21,712 nucleotides of DNA from Acidimicrobiaceae bacterium UBA2093 (GTDB taxonomy: Bacteria > Actinomycetota > Acidimicrobiia > Acidimicrobiales > Ilumatobacteraceae), in the NCBI GenBank assembly GCA_002331255.1, contig DCZD01000041.1, forward strand, positions 1 to 21,712, given 5' to 3'. Made by a program: the position numbers and the translations under genes. Shown here piece after piece: positions 6,623-14,663 of the stretch; position 1 is the stretch's first letter, and each line of letters opens with the position of its first letter. Below the pieces are notes generated by a model that ran no database searches, was not told the DNA's origin, and saw only the letters and a list, made by a program, of their open reading frames with translations.

Positions 6623-7523
6623 ACATCTCGACCACGTCGGGCGAGGCGTGGGCTGGGTCAAGGTGTCGGTAGACAGTGTCGACGTTCACTGCAATCCGGC
6701 CCCGCTCTCCCCACTCGCCGAATTCGTTCAACGCGATGTCTTGTGCCGCGTCCCACGCGTTCATACCAGCTTCGAAGCGTGCCGTCGCCTGGTCGTTGAT
6801 GTACTGCAGGTAGTCACGTACAGCCACAACACCGGACTTGTCTGTGACAGGTCCGTGACCAGGAATCACCGTGTCGACATCTGATGAACACATGAGATCG
6901 CATGCTGCGATCCAGTTCGTGAGTGGCCCAGCCCACACGATTGGTGTGCCGCCGATGAACAAGATGTCTCCGGTGTAGACAGTCTTTGCATCGGGGACAA
7001 ACACCAGAGTGTCACCCTTCGTGTGTGCTGGTCCCACCTCAACCAACTCAATGACTCGTCCTCCTACGTCTATTTCGAGTCGTCCAGTGAACGTACGAGT
7101 TGGCTCAGGCACCTCGATTCCATCGAAATCAAAGGCACCGAAGAAGTTACGGAACAGCTCGCCTAATTCGCCTGGTGCTGAATTGAGACCAGCGAGAGTT
7201 GCAGGCGTGACATCGCGCATCTCGAGCGCCGTCTCATGCGAGGTGATGATGTCGGCGTGGCTCACCAATTGGTTGCCATAGCAGTGGTCGCCATTGGCAT
7301 GAGTATTGACAACCGTTCCAATTGGTGCAGTCCGCACGGTTGATGCCATCGCATCGAGCATCGACTGAGTGAGTTTCAGGTCGAAGAGAGTGTCGACGAG
7401 CAGCGATGACCCGTCACCAACGACGAGCCCCGCATTGCTCCAGCCCCAGCCTCCATCCGGCTGGAGGTAAGCGAAACAGGAGTCGCCCAGTTCATGCAAT
7501 CCGTACGTGTAAGGCGTCGCCAT
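6588..7523 (-). CDS. MBL-fold metallo-hydrolase
   Basis: A 311-residue metallo-beta-lactamase-fold protein. Metal-binding motifs are THANGDH (74-80), the His in AHTKGD (His167), the Asp in YTGDILF (Asp186) and the His in PGHGP (His223). The first motif reads HxNxDH instead of the usual HxHxDH, which could weaken one metal site. The fold includes thioester, lactone and phosphoester hydrolases and nothing here fixes the substrate; a beta-lactamase role is not implied. The start is ATG 7523, which shares one base with the stop of the GMC gene and has GGAGGG just upstream in that gene; a TTG at 7526 is the only alternative. Last gene of a five-gene operon. Confidence 0.87.
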   Translation of the reverse strand: MATPYTYGLHELGDSCFAYLQPDGGWGWSNAGLVVGDGSSLLVDTLFDLKLTQSMLDAMASTVRTAPIGTVVNTHANGDHCYGNQLVSHADIITSHETALEMRDVTPATLAGLNSAPGELGELFRNFFGAFDFDGIEVPEPTRTFTGRLEIDVGGRVIELVEVGPAHTKGDTLVFVPDAKTVYTGDILFIGGTPIVWAGPLTNWIAACDLMCSSDVDTVIPGHGPVTDKSGVVAVRDYLQYINDQATARFEAGMNAWDAAQDIALNEFGEWGERGRIAVNVDTVYRHLDPAHASPDVVEMFKRMLSLEKPH

Positions 7524-8863
7524 CAACCCTCCAATGTCTCAGCTACGAATTGTGACACCCGCGTGGCCATCATGGCGACGGTCTCGTTGGTGTTCGCCCG
7601 CACAATGCGTGGCATTAGCGATGCATCGGCAACCCAAAGATCGTCGATGTCTGCGACACGGCCTTTTCCGTCGCACACCACACCCATCGCACAGGTTCCT
7701 GCTGCATGAGACAGGGTGCGAACATTGTGATCAAGCCATGATGAAACTTTCTCATCTGACTTTGTGACGAGGAAGGTAAGTACGTCGGACAAGTGCCTTG
7801 CGTCAGTTGCATGAAACGTTGCTTCGAGGTCTTGTTCGACGACCTCCGTTGCGACCTGCCGAACGATGTCAACAAACACCTTTCGGTCACGGGCGTCGGA
7901 CAAGCAGCGAAAGTCGGCGGTCCATGCACCAGTGGATGACTCGACGATTGCGCCACGCGAATACACATCCATTAGCGAAACTCCGATTCCAGCCAATTTC
8001 CCTTCAGCATCAATCTGCTCGTACCCCAATACATGCGCCACATCTGGTGCGCTAGCGTCGCCGTCGCTCTTAAAGGCCACATACCGAGAGATAGGCACTT
8101 GTTCGACGAAGGGTACGCGACGTTTACCAGTGAACATGATGTTCGGGTGATCTTGCAGATTTTCGCCAAGTCCTGAGATATCAACGCCAGATTGGCGAAG
8201 TAAGATCGGTGTACGCAGAGCACCTGCACACACGACGACGCATGATGCCTCAACTAATGAGCCGTCGACGAGGTCGACCCCCGTGGCACGTGATCCGGTG
8301 AACCGTATGCGAGACACAGCGGTCTGCAAACGAAGCGACAGTCGTCCGGTTGCCTGAGCATGACGGAAAGCGTCAGAGTCCGCTGATTGTCGAGAAGCGG
8401 AAACGAGCGCCAGCGGCACCGGTCGCGCCTTCGACCAGGCGTCGCTCAGCAATTGCGCCACTGAGCTGTGAGATGTCTCATCAACAAGCGAGGTGGGGGT
8501 GGCGACGATGTCAAACCATGGCGCCACGTGGTCCCACGACCATTCAGACAACCCGTCGCGCTCACACCACTCGTTGAAGTCATCAATTGCTCCGGGAAGG
8601 ACAATTAATCCGTTTACAGCACTGCCGCCGCCGAGCACCTGTGCCTGCAAATAGCCGTACCGCTCGCCGTGGTCTATCGCAGAAACGACAAGTGACGTGT
8701 CGAGCACGCCAGGTCGCGACATCGACGTAAAGAGGTTGACCGGATGATGGTCAAATTGATCACCAGCTTCTAAGAGAGTCACTCTTGCGTCGGTCACTGC
8801 GCACAGGTGTGCCGCGACCGCACATCCGGCTGTGCCACCACCAACGACGACGACATCAGCCAT
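7523..8863 (-). CDS. GMC-family FAD-dependent oxidoreductase
   Basis: GMC flavoenzymes oxidise alcohols, sugars or related compounds. This 446-residue protein has the ADP-binding motif VVVVGGGTAG (4-13), the second FAD motif LGGGSAVNGL (77-86), CAGALRTPILLRQSGV (212-227), GENLQDHP (233-240), and the active-site region SHAAGTCAMG (385-394) followed by the C-terminal DASLMPRIVRANTNETVAM. The usual catalytic His is present at about 386, and the second catalytic position (His or Asn in the family) is likely an Asn at about 424-426. It is shorter than typical choline oxidases. ATG 8863 has GAGG eight bases upstream; GTG 8884 would add seven residues. MftG-type enzymes are GMC members, but no other mycofactocin gene is present. 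The downstream MBL gene overlaps its stop by one base. Confidence 0.9.
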   Translation of the reverse strand: MADVVVVGGGTAGCAVAAHLCAVTDARVTLLEAGDQFDHHPVNLFTSMSRPGVLDTSLVVSAIDHGERYGYLQAQVLGGGSAVNGLIVLPGAIDDFNEWCERDGLSEWSWDHVAPWFDIVATPTSLVDETSHSSVAQLLSDAWSKARPVPLALVSASRQSADSDAFRHAQATGRLSLRLQTAVSRIRFTGSRATGVDLVDGSLVEASCVVVCAGALRTPILLRQSGVDISGLGENLQDHPNIMFTGKRRVPFVEQVPISRYVAFKSDGDASAPDVAHVLGYEQIDAEGKLAGIGVSLMDVYSRGAIVESSTGAWTADFRCLSDARDRKVFVDIVRQVATEVVEQDLEATFHATDARHLSDVLTFLVTKSDEKVSSWLDHNVRTLSHAAGTCAMGVVCDGKGRVADIDDLWVADASLMPRIVRANTNETVAMMATRVSQFVAETLEG

Positions 8864-8884
8864 GTCAATGTCCTCGATGGGCAC

Positions 8885-9565
8885 TCAGCCCGCTGATTGT
8901 TGCTGTGTCGCGATCTCGGATGATGTGGAAGACGGTAGTCCAGCCAGATGTGCATGATCGTTGTACCGCACCAGCCTCCAGCGCCCTGGACGAACTTCGA
9001 CCATCTCGGTGACGGACGTGTTCATCGTGTGCACCTCGAAGCCACCGGTCAACGACGAACGCAACGACATACGCAGCACTGCATCTACGACTCCCCCGTG
9101 GCAACACACCACAACGGTCTTTCCTTCATTGTTTCGAACAGTGCGATGAAGCGCGATACCGATGCGGTGATGGAATTCAGCGACAGTCTCACCACCTGGA
9201 AACGTCACTCCATGAGGGTCGCCCTCCCAGTTGGGCATTCCGTGCCGCTCGATGAAGTCTGCATATGAGAGGCCATCGCATTCCGGACCCGGATCATGTT
9301 CTCCCCACAAGGGGTCGATGTCGACTCCCATGCTTCCAATTGCTGGCGCGATGATCTGGGCGGTCTCACGCGCACGCGGGAATGCACTTGACATGAGAAC
9401 ATCGACAGCGACCTCTGGGTGGCGCATCCACCTATCACGAAGACGTTCCGCTTGTGTACGGCCAAGCGGTGACAGACCCGTGCAGGTACGTGGCCCACCG
9501 ATTGAGCGACTGACCGTTGCGTTTGATTCGCCGTGTCGCACGAGCAACAGCCTGGTATTCGACAT
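8885..9565 (-). CDS. histidine phosphatase (phosphoglycerate mutase-like)
   Basis: A 226-residue protein of the histidine phosphatase superfamily, in which a phospho-histidine intermediate forms at the RHGES motif (His11). It also has the substrate-binding arginines in FPRARETAQ (Arg64/66), GGETVAEFHHR (125-134) and the second catalytic His in CCHGGVVDAVLR (His156), so the catalytic set looks complete. Members dephosphorylate sugars, nucleotides or cofactors; the substrate is unknown and mutase activity is unlikely without the longer mutase insertions. The last 15-20 residues are Ser/Gln-rich and probably disordered. It starts two bases after the VWA gene's stop and ends 21 bases before the GMC start. 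Confidence 0.9.
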   Translation of the reverse strand: MSNTRLLLVRHGESNATVSRSIGGPRTCTGLSPLGRTQAERLRDRWMRHPEVAVDVLMSSAFPRARETAQIIAPAIGSMGVDIDPLWGEHDPGPECDGLSYADFIERHGMPNWEGDPHGVTFPGGETVAEFHHRIGIALHRTVRNNEGKTVVVCCHGGVVDAVLRMSLRSSLTGGFEVHTMNTSVTEMVEVRPGRWRLVRYNDHAHLAGLPSSTSSEIATQQQSAG

Positions 9566-9567
9566 TG

Positions 9568-11007
9568 TCAGGCGAGCTTCTCGACGAACGATTCAAGTTG
9601 GCGCATGTTGCGGCACTCGTACACGCCGTCAGTGTGGGTTGCATACTCACCGACAATCGAATCACCAGTGTTCCAGTAACTGCGGGGCTCTGGGTTCAGC
9701 CAGTACACATGACGCGCCTTTTGGCGCATCTCTTTGATGACCCACGACTGCGATGCGTGGTAGTTGTTCCGTGCATCGCCAAGCAACAGCACGGTTGTCT
9801 TTGGCCCGACATCGCGACCATATTTCTCCCAGAAAACCTCGAAAGCATGGCCGTAATCACTGTGGCCATCGACCCAGATAACGTCGGCTTCAGTATTCAC
9901 TTTGTGAATCGCCTCACTGATGTCTTCTGTGCCCTTGAAGAAGTCGGTGACCTCGTCAATGCCGTCGATGAATACGAAAGAACGCACCTTCGAGAATTGC
10001 CCTTGAATCGCATAGACCAGCATGAGCGTGAAACGGGCGAAGGCCGCAACACTTCCTGAAATGTCGGCAACGACCATCAGTTCGGGCTTGGCTGGACGCG
10101 GATACTTGAAGCGCGGATCAGCAGGCACTCCTCCATAGCTGAGGCTATGTCGCACCGTGCTGCGGAAGTCGAGTGGCCCCCGGCGTTCATGCTTACGTTT
10201 ACGGGCGAGTCGTGCGGCGAGTTTTCGAGTGAGAGGCTGCAGCGCTTTCTTCAGCCCCTGCATTTCATCACGGCTGGCGTGCATGAATTCGACGTCTTCG
10301 GGCAATGGCTTGCGCAGCGTCTTTGCCATCGCCTCAGCACCACGATCTGCAACGAGGCGTCGTCGGATCTCTGCTTCGATTTCTTGCTTGAACTGCTCGA
10401 TGCGATGTTCATGTTCATCACGCTCTAGACGCTCTTCGAGCGGTGTCAGCTGCCCGCCCACTTCTTCGCGACTTGTCTCCATCAGCTTTTCGAGCATCGA
10501 GTCAAGGTCGAGATTTCGCAGTGTTCGGTACAAGTAGTAGGTGCCACCTACCGGTCGCCCCGGCTCCATACCTGCAAAGCGCTGCACCGCCTGACGCGCG
10601 AGAGCACGCATGAGGGCCTGATCGCCGGCCATGAGAGCCTTCATCAGCATTGCCATCATCTCTTCGGGCGTCATCTGGTCCATCGCGCCACCGGCAGCAC
10701 CGCGGCTGTCGCCGTCTTGGCTCTGCAATTGCTCCTGCATCTCGCGCCAGAAGTCCCCGGCGTCTGCATCGTCCGCGATGGCGTATTCAGGACCTCTCAG
10801 GCTGAAGTACACCTCGAAGACGGTCTCGAAGGACCGCCAGTGGGCATTGTTCTTCACGAGCGTCGCACCCAACGCGTATTTGAACGCCTCACGATCCTCA
10901 AGCGGAATGTGCTTGATGGCCTCCATCGCGTCGAGATTCTCCGTCAGACTGACAGGAAGACCTGCGTTTCGAAGTTCCGAGATGAACCCGGACATCAGGT
11001 CGAGCAT
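9568..11007 (-). CDS. CoxE-like VWA-domain protein
   Basis: A 479-residue protein of the CoxE/VWA family that works with MoxR-type AAA+ ATPases as an assembly or metal-insertion chaperone. The N-terminal half is largely helical and charged; a segment around residues 100-140 contains TPEEMMAMLMKALMAG, and residues about 190-215 (EERLERDEHEHRIEQFKQEI) probably form a coiled coil. The C-terminal von Willebrand A domain begins near residue 309 with the MIDAS motif ADISGS (Asp315, Ser317, Ser319), followed by WVDGHSDYGHAF and LLLGDARNNYH. The ATG at 11007 has GAGG six bases upstream and follows the MoxR stop by 13 bases; the open frame upstream runs antisense-like through MoxR and is not coding. 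The partner ATPase is immediately upstream. Confidence 0.88.
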   Translation of the reverse strand: MLDLMSGFISELRNAGLPVSLTENLDAMEAIKHIPLEDREAFKYALGATLVKNNAHWRSFETVFEVYFSLRGPEYAIADDADAGDFWREMQEQLQSQDGDSRGAAGGAMDQMTPEEMMAMLMKALMAGDQALMRALARQAVQRFAGMEPGRPVGGTYYLYRTLRNLDLDSMLEKLMETSREEVGGQLTPLEERLERDEHEHRIEQFKQEIEAEIRRRLVADRGAEAMAKTLRKPLPEDVEFMHASRDEMQGLKKALQPLTRKLAARLARKRKHERRGPLDFRSTVRHSLSYGGVPADPRFKYPRPAKPELMVVADISGSVAAFARFTLMLVYAIQGQFSKVRSFVFIDGIDEVTDFFKGTEDISEAIHKVNTEADVIWVDGHSDYGHAFEVFWEKYGRDVGPKTTVLLLGDARNNYHASQSWVIKEMRQKARHVYWLNPEPRSYWNTGDSIVGEYATHTDGVYECRNMRQLESFVEKLA

Positions 11008-11020
11008 CACTCGCCTCTGG

Positions 11021-11887
11021 TCACTTGTCGACGGACAGTTCCTTCGCGGCCTTCGCGATGTCTGTCTGGTACTTGAGAAGAATGTGCAGAGTCTCTTTGG
11101 CCTGTTCTGCCTCGATGTGCTCGATACCGAGCAACACCAGCGTGCGTGCCCAGTCGAGAGTTTCGCTGACGGATGGTGCCTTCTTAAGGTCGAGTTGACG
11201 GATGCTGCGAACAATGCGCGCAATCTGATCAGCCAAGTTCTGTGAGATGCCGTCGACCTTTGCAAGGACGATTTCTTTCTCGCGATCCATGTCGGGGTAG
11301 TCGACATGGAGGAACAGACAGCGGCGCTTCAGCGCTTCGGACAACTCTCGCGTGTTGTTCGACGTGAGGAACACCAGTGGAATTTGCTTCGCGGTAATAG
11401 TGCCCAGTTCAGGAATCGATACTTGATACTCAGAGAGAATCTCAAGCAAGAGCGCTTCGGTCTCAACCTCGACTCGATCGACTTCGTCAATCAGAAGCAC
11501 CACCGGGTCGTCGGCCGTGATCGCTTCAAGCAATGGACGTGTGAGAAGAAAATCTGGTCCGAAGATGTCGTCGTGGATTTCAGACCAAGAATCTGACTTG
11601 CGGTCGGCTTGGATGCGAAGCAGCTGCTTCTTGTAGTTCCACTCGTACAACGCCTTCGATTCGTCGAGACCCTCGTAACACTGGAGACGAATAAGGCGAG
11701 CACCGATCATTTCCGCGACACTCTTTGCCAACTGGGTCTTTCCAGTACCTGCTGGGCCTTCAACAAGAATTGGCTTGCCGAGCCTGTCGGCGAGGAATGC
11801 GACGCCAGCGATTCCGTCATCGGCCAGGTAATTGACCTTGCGCAGGCCGTCACGGACGGATTGAACGGAATCAAAGCGAGGAGCCAT
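11021..11887 (-). CDS. MoxR-family AAA+ ATPase
   Basis: A 288-residue AAA+ ATPase with Walker A GPAGTGKT (44-51), Walker B VVLLIDEVDR (129-138), sensor-1 VFLTSNNTREL (172-182) and the arginine-finger region EALKRRCLF (184-192). The sequence is of the CoxD/MoxR type, which uses ATP to remodel target proteins together with a VWA partner; the next gene is exactly such a partner. The substrate of the pair is not known. It is first in a five-gene run. A TAGGGT box (plus 11896-11901, minus strand) ends eight bases before the ATG and there is no ribosome-binding site, pointing to a leaderless transcript. It is divergent from murJ over a 68-base gap. Confidence 0.92.
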   Translation of the reverse strand: MAPRFDSVQSVRDGLRKVNYLADDGIAGVAFLADRLGKPILVEGPAGTGKTQLAKSVAEMIGARLIRLQCYEGLDESKALYEWNYKKQLLRIQADRKSDSWSEIHDDIFGPDFLLTRPLLEAITADDPVVLLIDEVDRVEVETEALLLEILSEYQVSIPELGTITAKQIPLVFLTSNNTRELSEALKRRCLFLHVDYPDMDREKEIVLAKVDGISQNLADQIARIVRSIRQLDLKKAPSVSETLDWARTLVLLGIEHIEAEQAKETLHILLKYQTDIAKAAKELSVDK

Positions 11888-11895
11888 GACAGACG

Positions 11896-11901
11896 ACCCT
11901 A
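11896..11901 (-). promoter_or_regulatory. -10 box of the MoxR/VWA operon
   Basis: TAGGGT on the minus strand matches TANNNT and ends eight bases before the ATG at 11887, so the predicted transcript begins at or next to the start codon. No convincing -35 box was found. Confidence 0.4.
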
Positions 11902-11942
11902 GTTGCCATCGATGAATTGCCTTGGGTCGGGGGCTTTTTCCC

Positions 11943-11948
11943 TACGCT
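11943..11948 (+). promoter_or_regulatory. -10 box of murJ
   Basis: TACGCT ends seven bases before the ATG at 11956, and no ribosome site is present, suggesting a leaderless mRNA. The preceding TTTTTCCC tract recurs (as TTTCCCG) before the identical hexamer at 16001. TTGCCT at 11917 is 20 bases upstream, too far for a standard -35 element. Confidence 0.42.
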
Positions 11949-11955
11949 TCTACCC

Positions 11956-13548
11956 ATGTTCAAGGACACGGTGATCGTCGCCATCGGCACTGCCGTGTCG
12001 CGAATCACGGGTCTTCTCCGCGTCATCGTGCTCGGCGTCATCCTCGGACAGACCGCCCTCGCCGATGCATACGACGGCGCAAACAACTCCCCCAATTCGA
12101 TCTATGAACTGCTCGTCGGTGGCGTGCTTGCCGCAAGCCTCGTTCCTGTCTTCACCCGCCACGCAGAAGACGACGACGACGAAGCGACCAGCGCTGTTGT
12201 AACCGTGTCTCTCATCGTGCTCGCCTTCGCAACTGCTCTAGCGATTGCAGCAGCTCCGCTCATCTTTCGCATCTTCTCTCTGAATCCGAGTGCGGCCGTT
12301 GACGCCGACCAATTCCGAGCGGTCGGAACGATGATGTGTCGCATCTTCCTCATTCAGATCTTCTTCTACGGCCTCACCGCAATCGCATCGGCGCTACTCA
12401 ACTCGCGCCGTCGATTCTTCGCAGCGGCATGGGCGCCAGCCATTGCCAACATCGTCACGATCATGTTGTTGCTCCTCATCCCCTTCACCCGAGACGGAAC
12501 GCCTGGCCTCTCAGATGTGAAGATTGATGGAGCGTTCTATTGGCTTCTCACCCTCGGCGCGACGAGCGGAATTGCTGCCATGGCCCTTGTGCTAGTTCCT
12601 GCCATCAAGCGAGCGAACATCCACCTGACCTTCAAACCCGAGTTCCGACACCCAGCAGTTCAAACAATGGCGAGGCTGTCCTTCTGGACGTTCGGCTACG
12701 TCGTCACGAACCAGGTGTGCCTCATCGTCATCAAGAACCTTGCCCAGCCTGGAAGTGGCAACCAAGACGCCTATTCAAAGGCAATGACGTTCTTTTACTT
12801 GCCTCATGGTCTGCTTGCCATTTCAATTGCGACCACGTTCGTTCCAGAACTTTCACGTCGCGTACGCAACAACGACGTCGACGGCTTTGCAGGTGGCATG
12901 ACTGCCGGGTTCCGCTGGATCAGCCTGCTCACCCTGCCTGCGTCGCTCGGCATGATCCTTCTCGCAGAGCCGATCTTGCGCATCTTTCTTCAACACGGCC
13001 ATTTCACTTCGGAGGCCACCTACAACACCTCGCGGGCTCTCATCGGCCTCGCCGTCGGACTACTCGGGTTTTCCATCTACATCTTTGCCCTGCGCGGTTT
13101 CTACGCGCACCACGACACCCGAACCCCATTCATCGTCAACTTGTTCGAGAACATCTTGAACGTGGCCTTCGCAGTGTGGTTAGTCGACGAACACGGCGTG
13201 CTCGGCCTCGGATTAGCGTTTGCGTTCGCTTATCTCATCTCTTCGGTTCTTGCGCTGTGGTTGCTACACGTGAAACACCGCGCCGTGAAGTGGCGCGCGC
13301 TCGGCACCTTGCTCGCACGGTGCATTGTGGCCGTTGCCGTCATGTCGGCTGCCGTTACCGGTGTCGACCGAGCACTGAAGCCCACCTCTGGTTATTCAGA
13401 ACTTGCAGAACTGTTCTTCTGCCTAGTGGTCGGTTTCGTTGTGTACGTCGGTGCGCTCTTCGCATTACGCGTACCTGAGATCAGACAAGTCAGTGGATTG
13501 TTGCCGAGCCGCGGTTCGGCCACGCCCGATGCAGAAATCTCGGTCTGA
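11956..13548 (+). CDS. murJ: lipid II flippase MurJ (MviN family)
   Basis: MurJ moves lipid II across the cytoplasmic membrane for peptidoglycan synthesis. The 530-residue protein is hydrophobic with about 14 membrane segments and shows family-typical stretches: SRITGLLRVIVLG (15-27), DAYDGANNSPNSIYELLVGG (near 37-56) and PVFTRHAEDDDD at the end of the second helix. Length agrees with the core MurJ domain; the kinase-like C-terminal extension of mycobacterial MviN is absent. The ATG at 11956 was preferred over an in-frame ATG at 11917 because it starts right before the first amphipathic/TM region and lies seven bases after a TACGCT -10 box. It converges with proB over a 22-base gap. Confidence 0.93.
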   Translation: MFKDTVIVAIGTAVSRITGLLRVIVLGVILGQTALADAYDGANNSPNSIYELLVGGVLAASLVPVFTRHAEDDDDEATSAVVTVSLIVLAFATALAIAAAPLIFRIFSLNPSAAVDADQFRAVGTMMCRIFLIQIFFYGLTAIASALLNSRRRFFAAAWAPAIANIVTIMLLLLIPFTRDGTPGLSDVKIDGAFYWLLTLGATSGIAAMALVLVPAIKRANIHLTFKPEFRHPAVQTMARLSFWTFGYVVTNQVCLIVIKNLAQPGSGNQDAYSKAMTFFYLPHGLLAISIATTFVPELSRRVRNNDVDGFAGGMTAGFRWISLLTLPASLGMILLAEPILRIFLQHGHFTSEATYNTSRALIGLAVGLLGFSIYIFALRGFYAHHDTRTPFIVNLFENILNVAFAVWLVDEHGVLGLGLAFAFAYLISSVLALWLLHVKHRAVKWRALGTLLARCIVAVAVMSAAVTGVDRALKPTSGYSELAELFFCLVVGFVVYVGALFALRVPEIRQVSGLLPSRGSATPDAEISV

Positions 13549-13575
13549 CCCGACGCCAATCGCCGGTCGTTCAGA
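13544..13575. terminator. inverted repeat between murJ and proB (weak terminator candidate)
   Basis: TCTGA...CGAC (13544-13554) can pair with GTCG...TCAGA (13566-13575), giving nine base pairs with a small internal loop and an 11-base hairpin loop between the two convergent genes. The outer arms contain the stop codons of both genes. There is no U-tract on either strand, so intrinsic termination is doubtful. Confidence 0.25.
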
Positions 13576-14653
13576 AGATAACGAGGTCGTCACGGTGTAC
13601 GACGACGGTCGAGCGTTGCGCGTCGATGTCAGCCGTGCGTTTGCCTTGCATGGCCCGCGCCTCATCAGCATCGACGGAGGACATGCCGCGTCCGACCACT
13701 TGTCCGTCAGGAAGCGCCACGTCGACGACATCTCCTGCCAGAAACGAACCGGCCACCGACAGGACCCCTGCTGGCAATAGTGATCGACCAGCCGTGCGAA
13801 GTGCGTCGGCGGCCCCAGAATCGACTGTCACCGAGCCCACCACATCGGCAGCGAAGGCAATCCACAATTTGCGTGCCGACAAGCTGCGATCATGCGGGGC
13901 AAACGTGGTGCCGACGCCTGCACCGGCGACGACCTCGCGAACCACATTCTCGCGTTTTGCAGATGCAATCACTGCGGTGACACCAGACCACGATGCGATG
14001 CGAGCGGCCGCAAGCTTCGAGGCCATACCCCCGCTTCCACGCGCTGTGCCAGATCCACCAGCATTGACGCTCATAAGCGGGTCGTCGGCAGCGACCTTAG
14101 CGACAAGGGTCGCTGTCACGTCAGAGGTGGGGTCGGAGGTGTAGAGGCCGTCGGTGTCGGTCAGCAGCAACAACATGTCGGCCGAGACGAGATGGCTCAG
14201 CAACGCTGCAAGGTGGTCATTGTCGCCATAACGAATTTCATTATTTGCGATGGCATCGTTCTCATTGATGATGGGTACGCAACCAAGTTCGATCAGGCGC
14301 ATGAGTGTGTTCTTGGCATGCAGGTATTGGTTGCGGTCCACGAAGTCGTTCGGCACGAGCAGCACCTGAGCGCCAACCAATTGATGTCGCGCCAGTTCGC
14401 TGTTGTAAGCAGCCATCAACTGTGGCTGTCCGACTGCACTGAGAGCCTGAAGACTCAGTGTGTCGGTGGGGCGTGTACCGAGGCCAAGCCCGGCAACACC
14501 AGATGCGACCGCACCCGAAGTGACGAGCAGAACTTCATGACCGGATGAGCGCAGGTCGGCTATTTGGTCGGCGACAGACGCAATGACCGATGGAACAAGC
14601 ACGCCACCATCGTTTGTAAGCGATGATGTACCAATTTTCAGGACGATGCGCAT
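13571..14653 (-). CDS. proB: glutamate 5-kinase
   Basis: ProB phosphorylates L-glutamate, the first and feedback-inhibited step of proline synthesis. The 360-residue protein has the amino-acid-kinase domain (VLKIGTSSLT at 4-13, VTSGAVASG at 44-52, PNDFVDRNQY at 101-110, IINENDAIANNEIRYGDND at 128-146, LLTDTDGLY at 163-171, GSGGMASKLAAARIA at 206-220) and a C-terminal PUA domain from about 265, so it is the full two-domain form. ATG 14653 gives the canonical start MRIVLKIG; no strong ribosome site is visible. It begins ten bases after the obgE stop and should share its transcript. The usual partner proA is not downstream; convergent murJ is. Confidence 0.95.
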   Translation of the reverse strand: MRIVLKIGTSSLTNDGGVLVPSVIASVADQIADLRSSGHEVLLVTSGAVASGVAGLGLGTRPTDTLSLQALSAVGQPQLMAAYNSELARHQLVGAQVLLVPNDFVDRNQYLHAKNTLMRLIELGCVPIINENDAIANNEIRYGDNDHLAALLSHLVSADMLLLLTDTDGLYTSDPTSDVTATLVAKVAADDPLMSVNAGGSGTARGSGGMASKLAAARIASWSGVTAVIASAKRENVVREVVAGAGVGTTFAPHDRSLSARKLWIAFAADVVGSVTVDSGAADALRTAGRSLLPAGVLSVAGSFLAGDVVDVALPDGQVVGRGMSSVDADEARAMQGKRTADIDAQRSTVVVHRDDLVIF

Positions 14654-14663
14654 GGACACAGAC

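Noticed and set aside
7523..8863. Mycofactocin-linked GMC enzyme (MftG)
   Set aside because: No mycofactocin precursor, radical SAM maturase or other mft gene is nearby, so only the general GMC call is supported.
11008..11307. 100-residue N-terminal extension of the VWA protein
   Set aside because: It overlaps the MoxR gene in another frame and is Arg/Ser-rich without conserved motifs; ATG 11007 has a ribosome-binding site.
11917..11922. TTGCCT as the -35 box of murJ
   Set aside because: Spacing to the -10 box is 20 bases; the nearer TTGGGT is only 14 bases away. Neither is acceptable.
12540..13478. Long plus-strand open frame inside murJ in another frame
   Set aside because: The product is rich in Arg, His, Pro and Cys, typical of an off-frame reading of GC-rich coding DNA; murJ in the other frame is certain.
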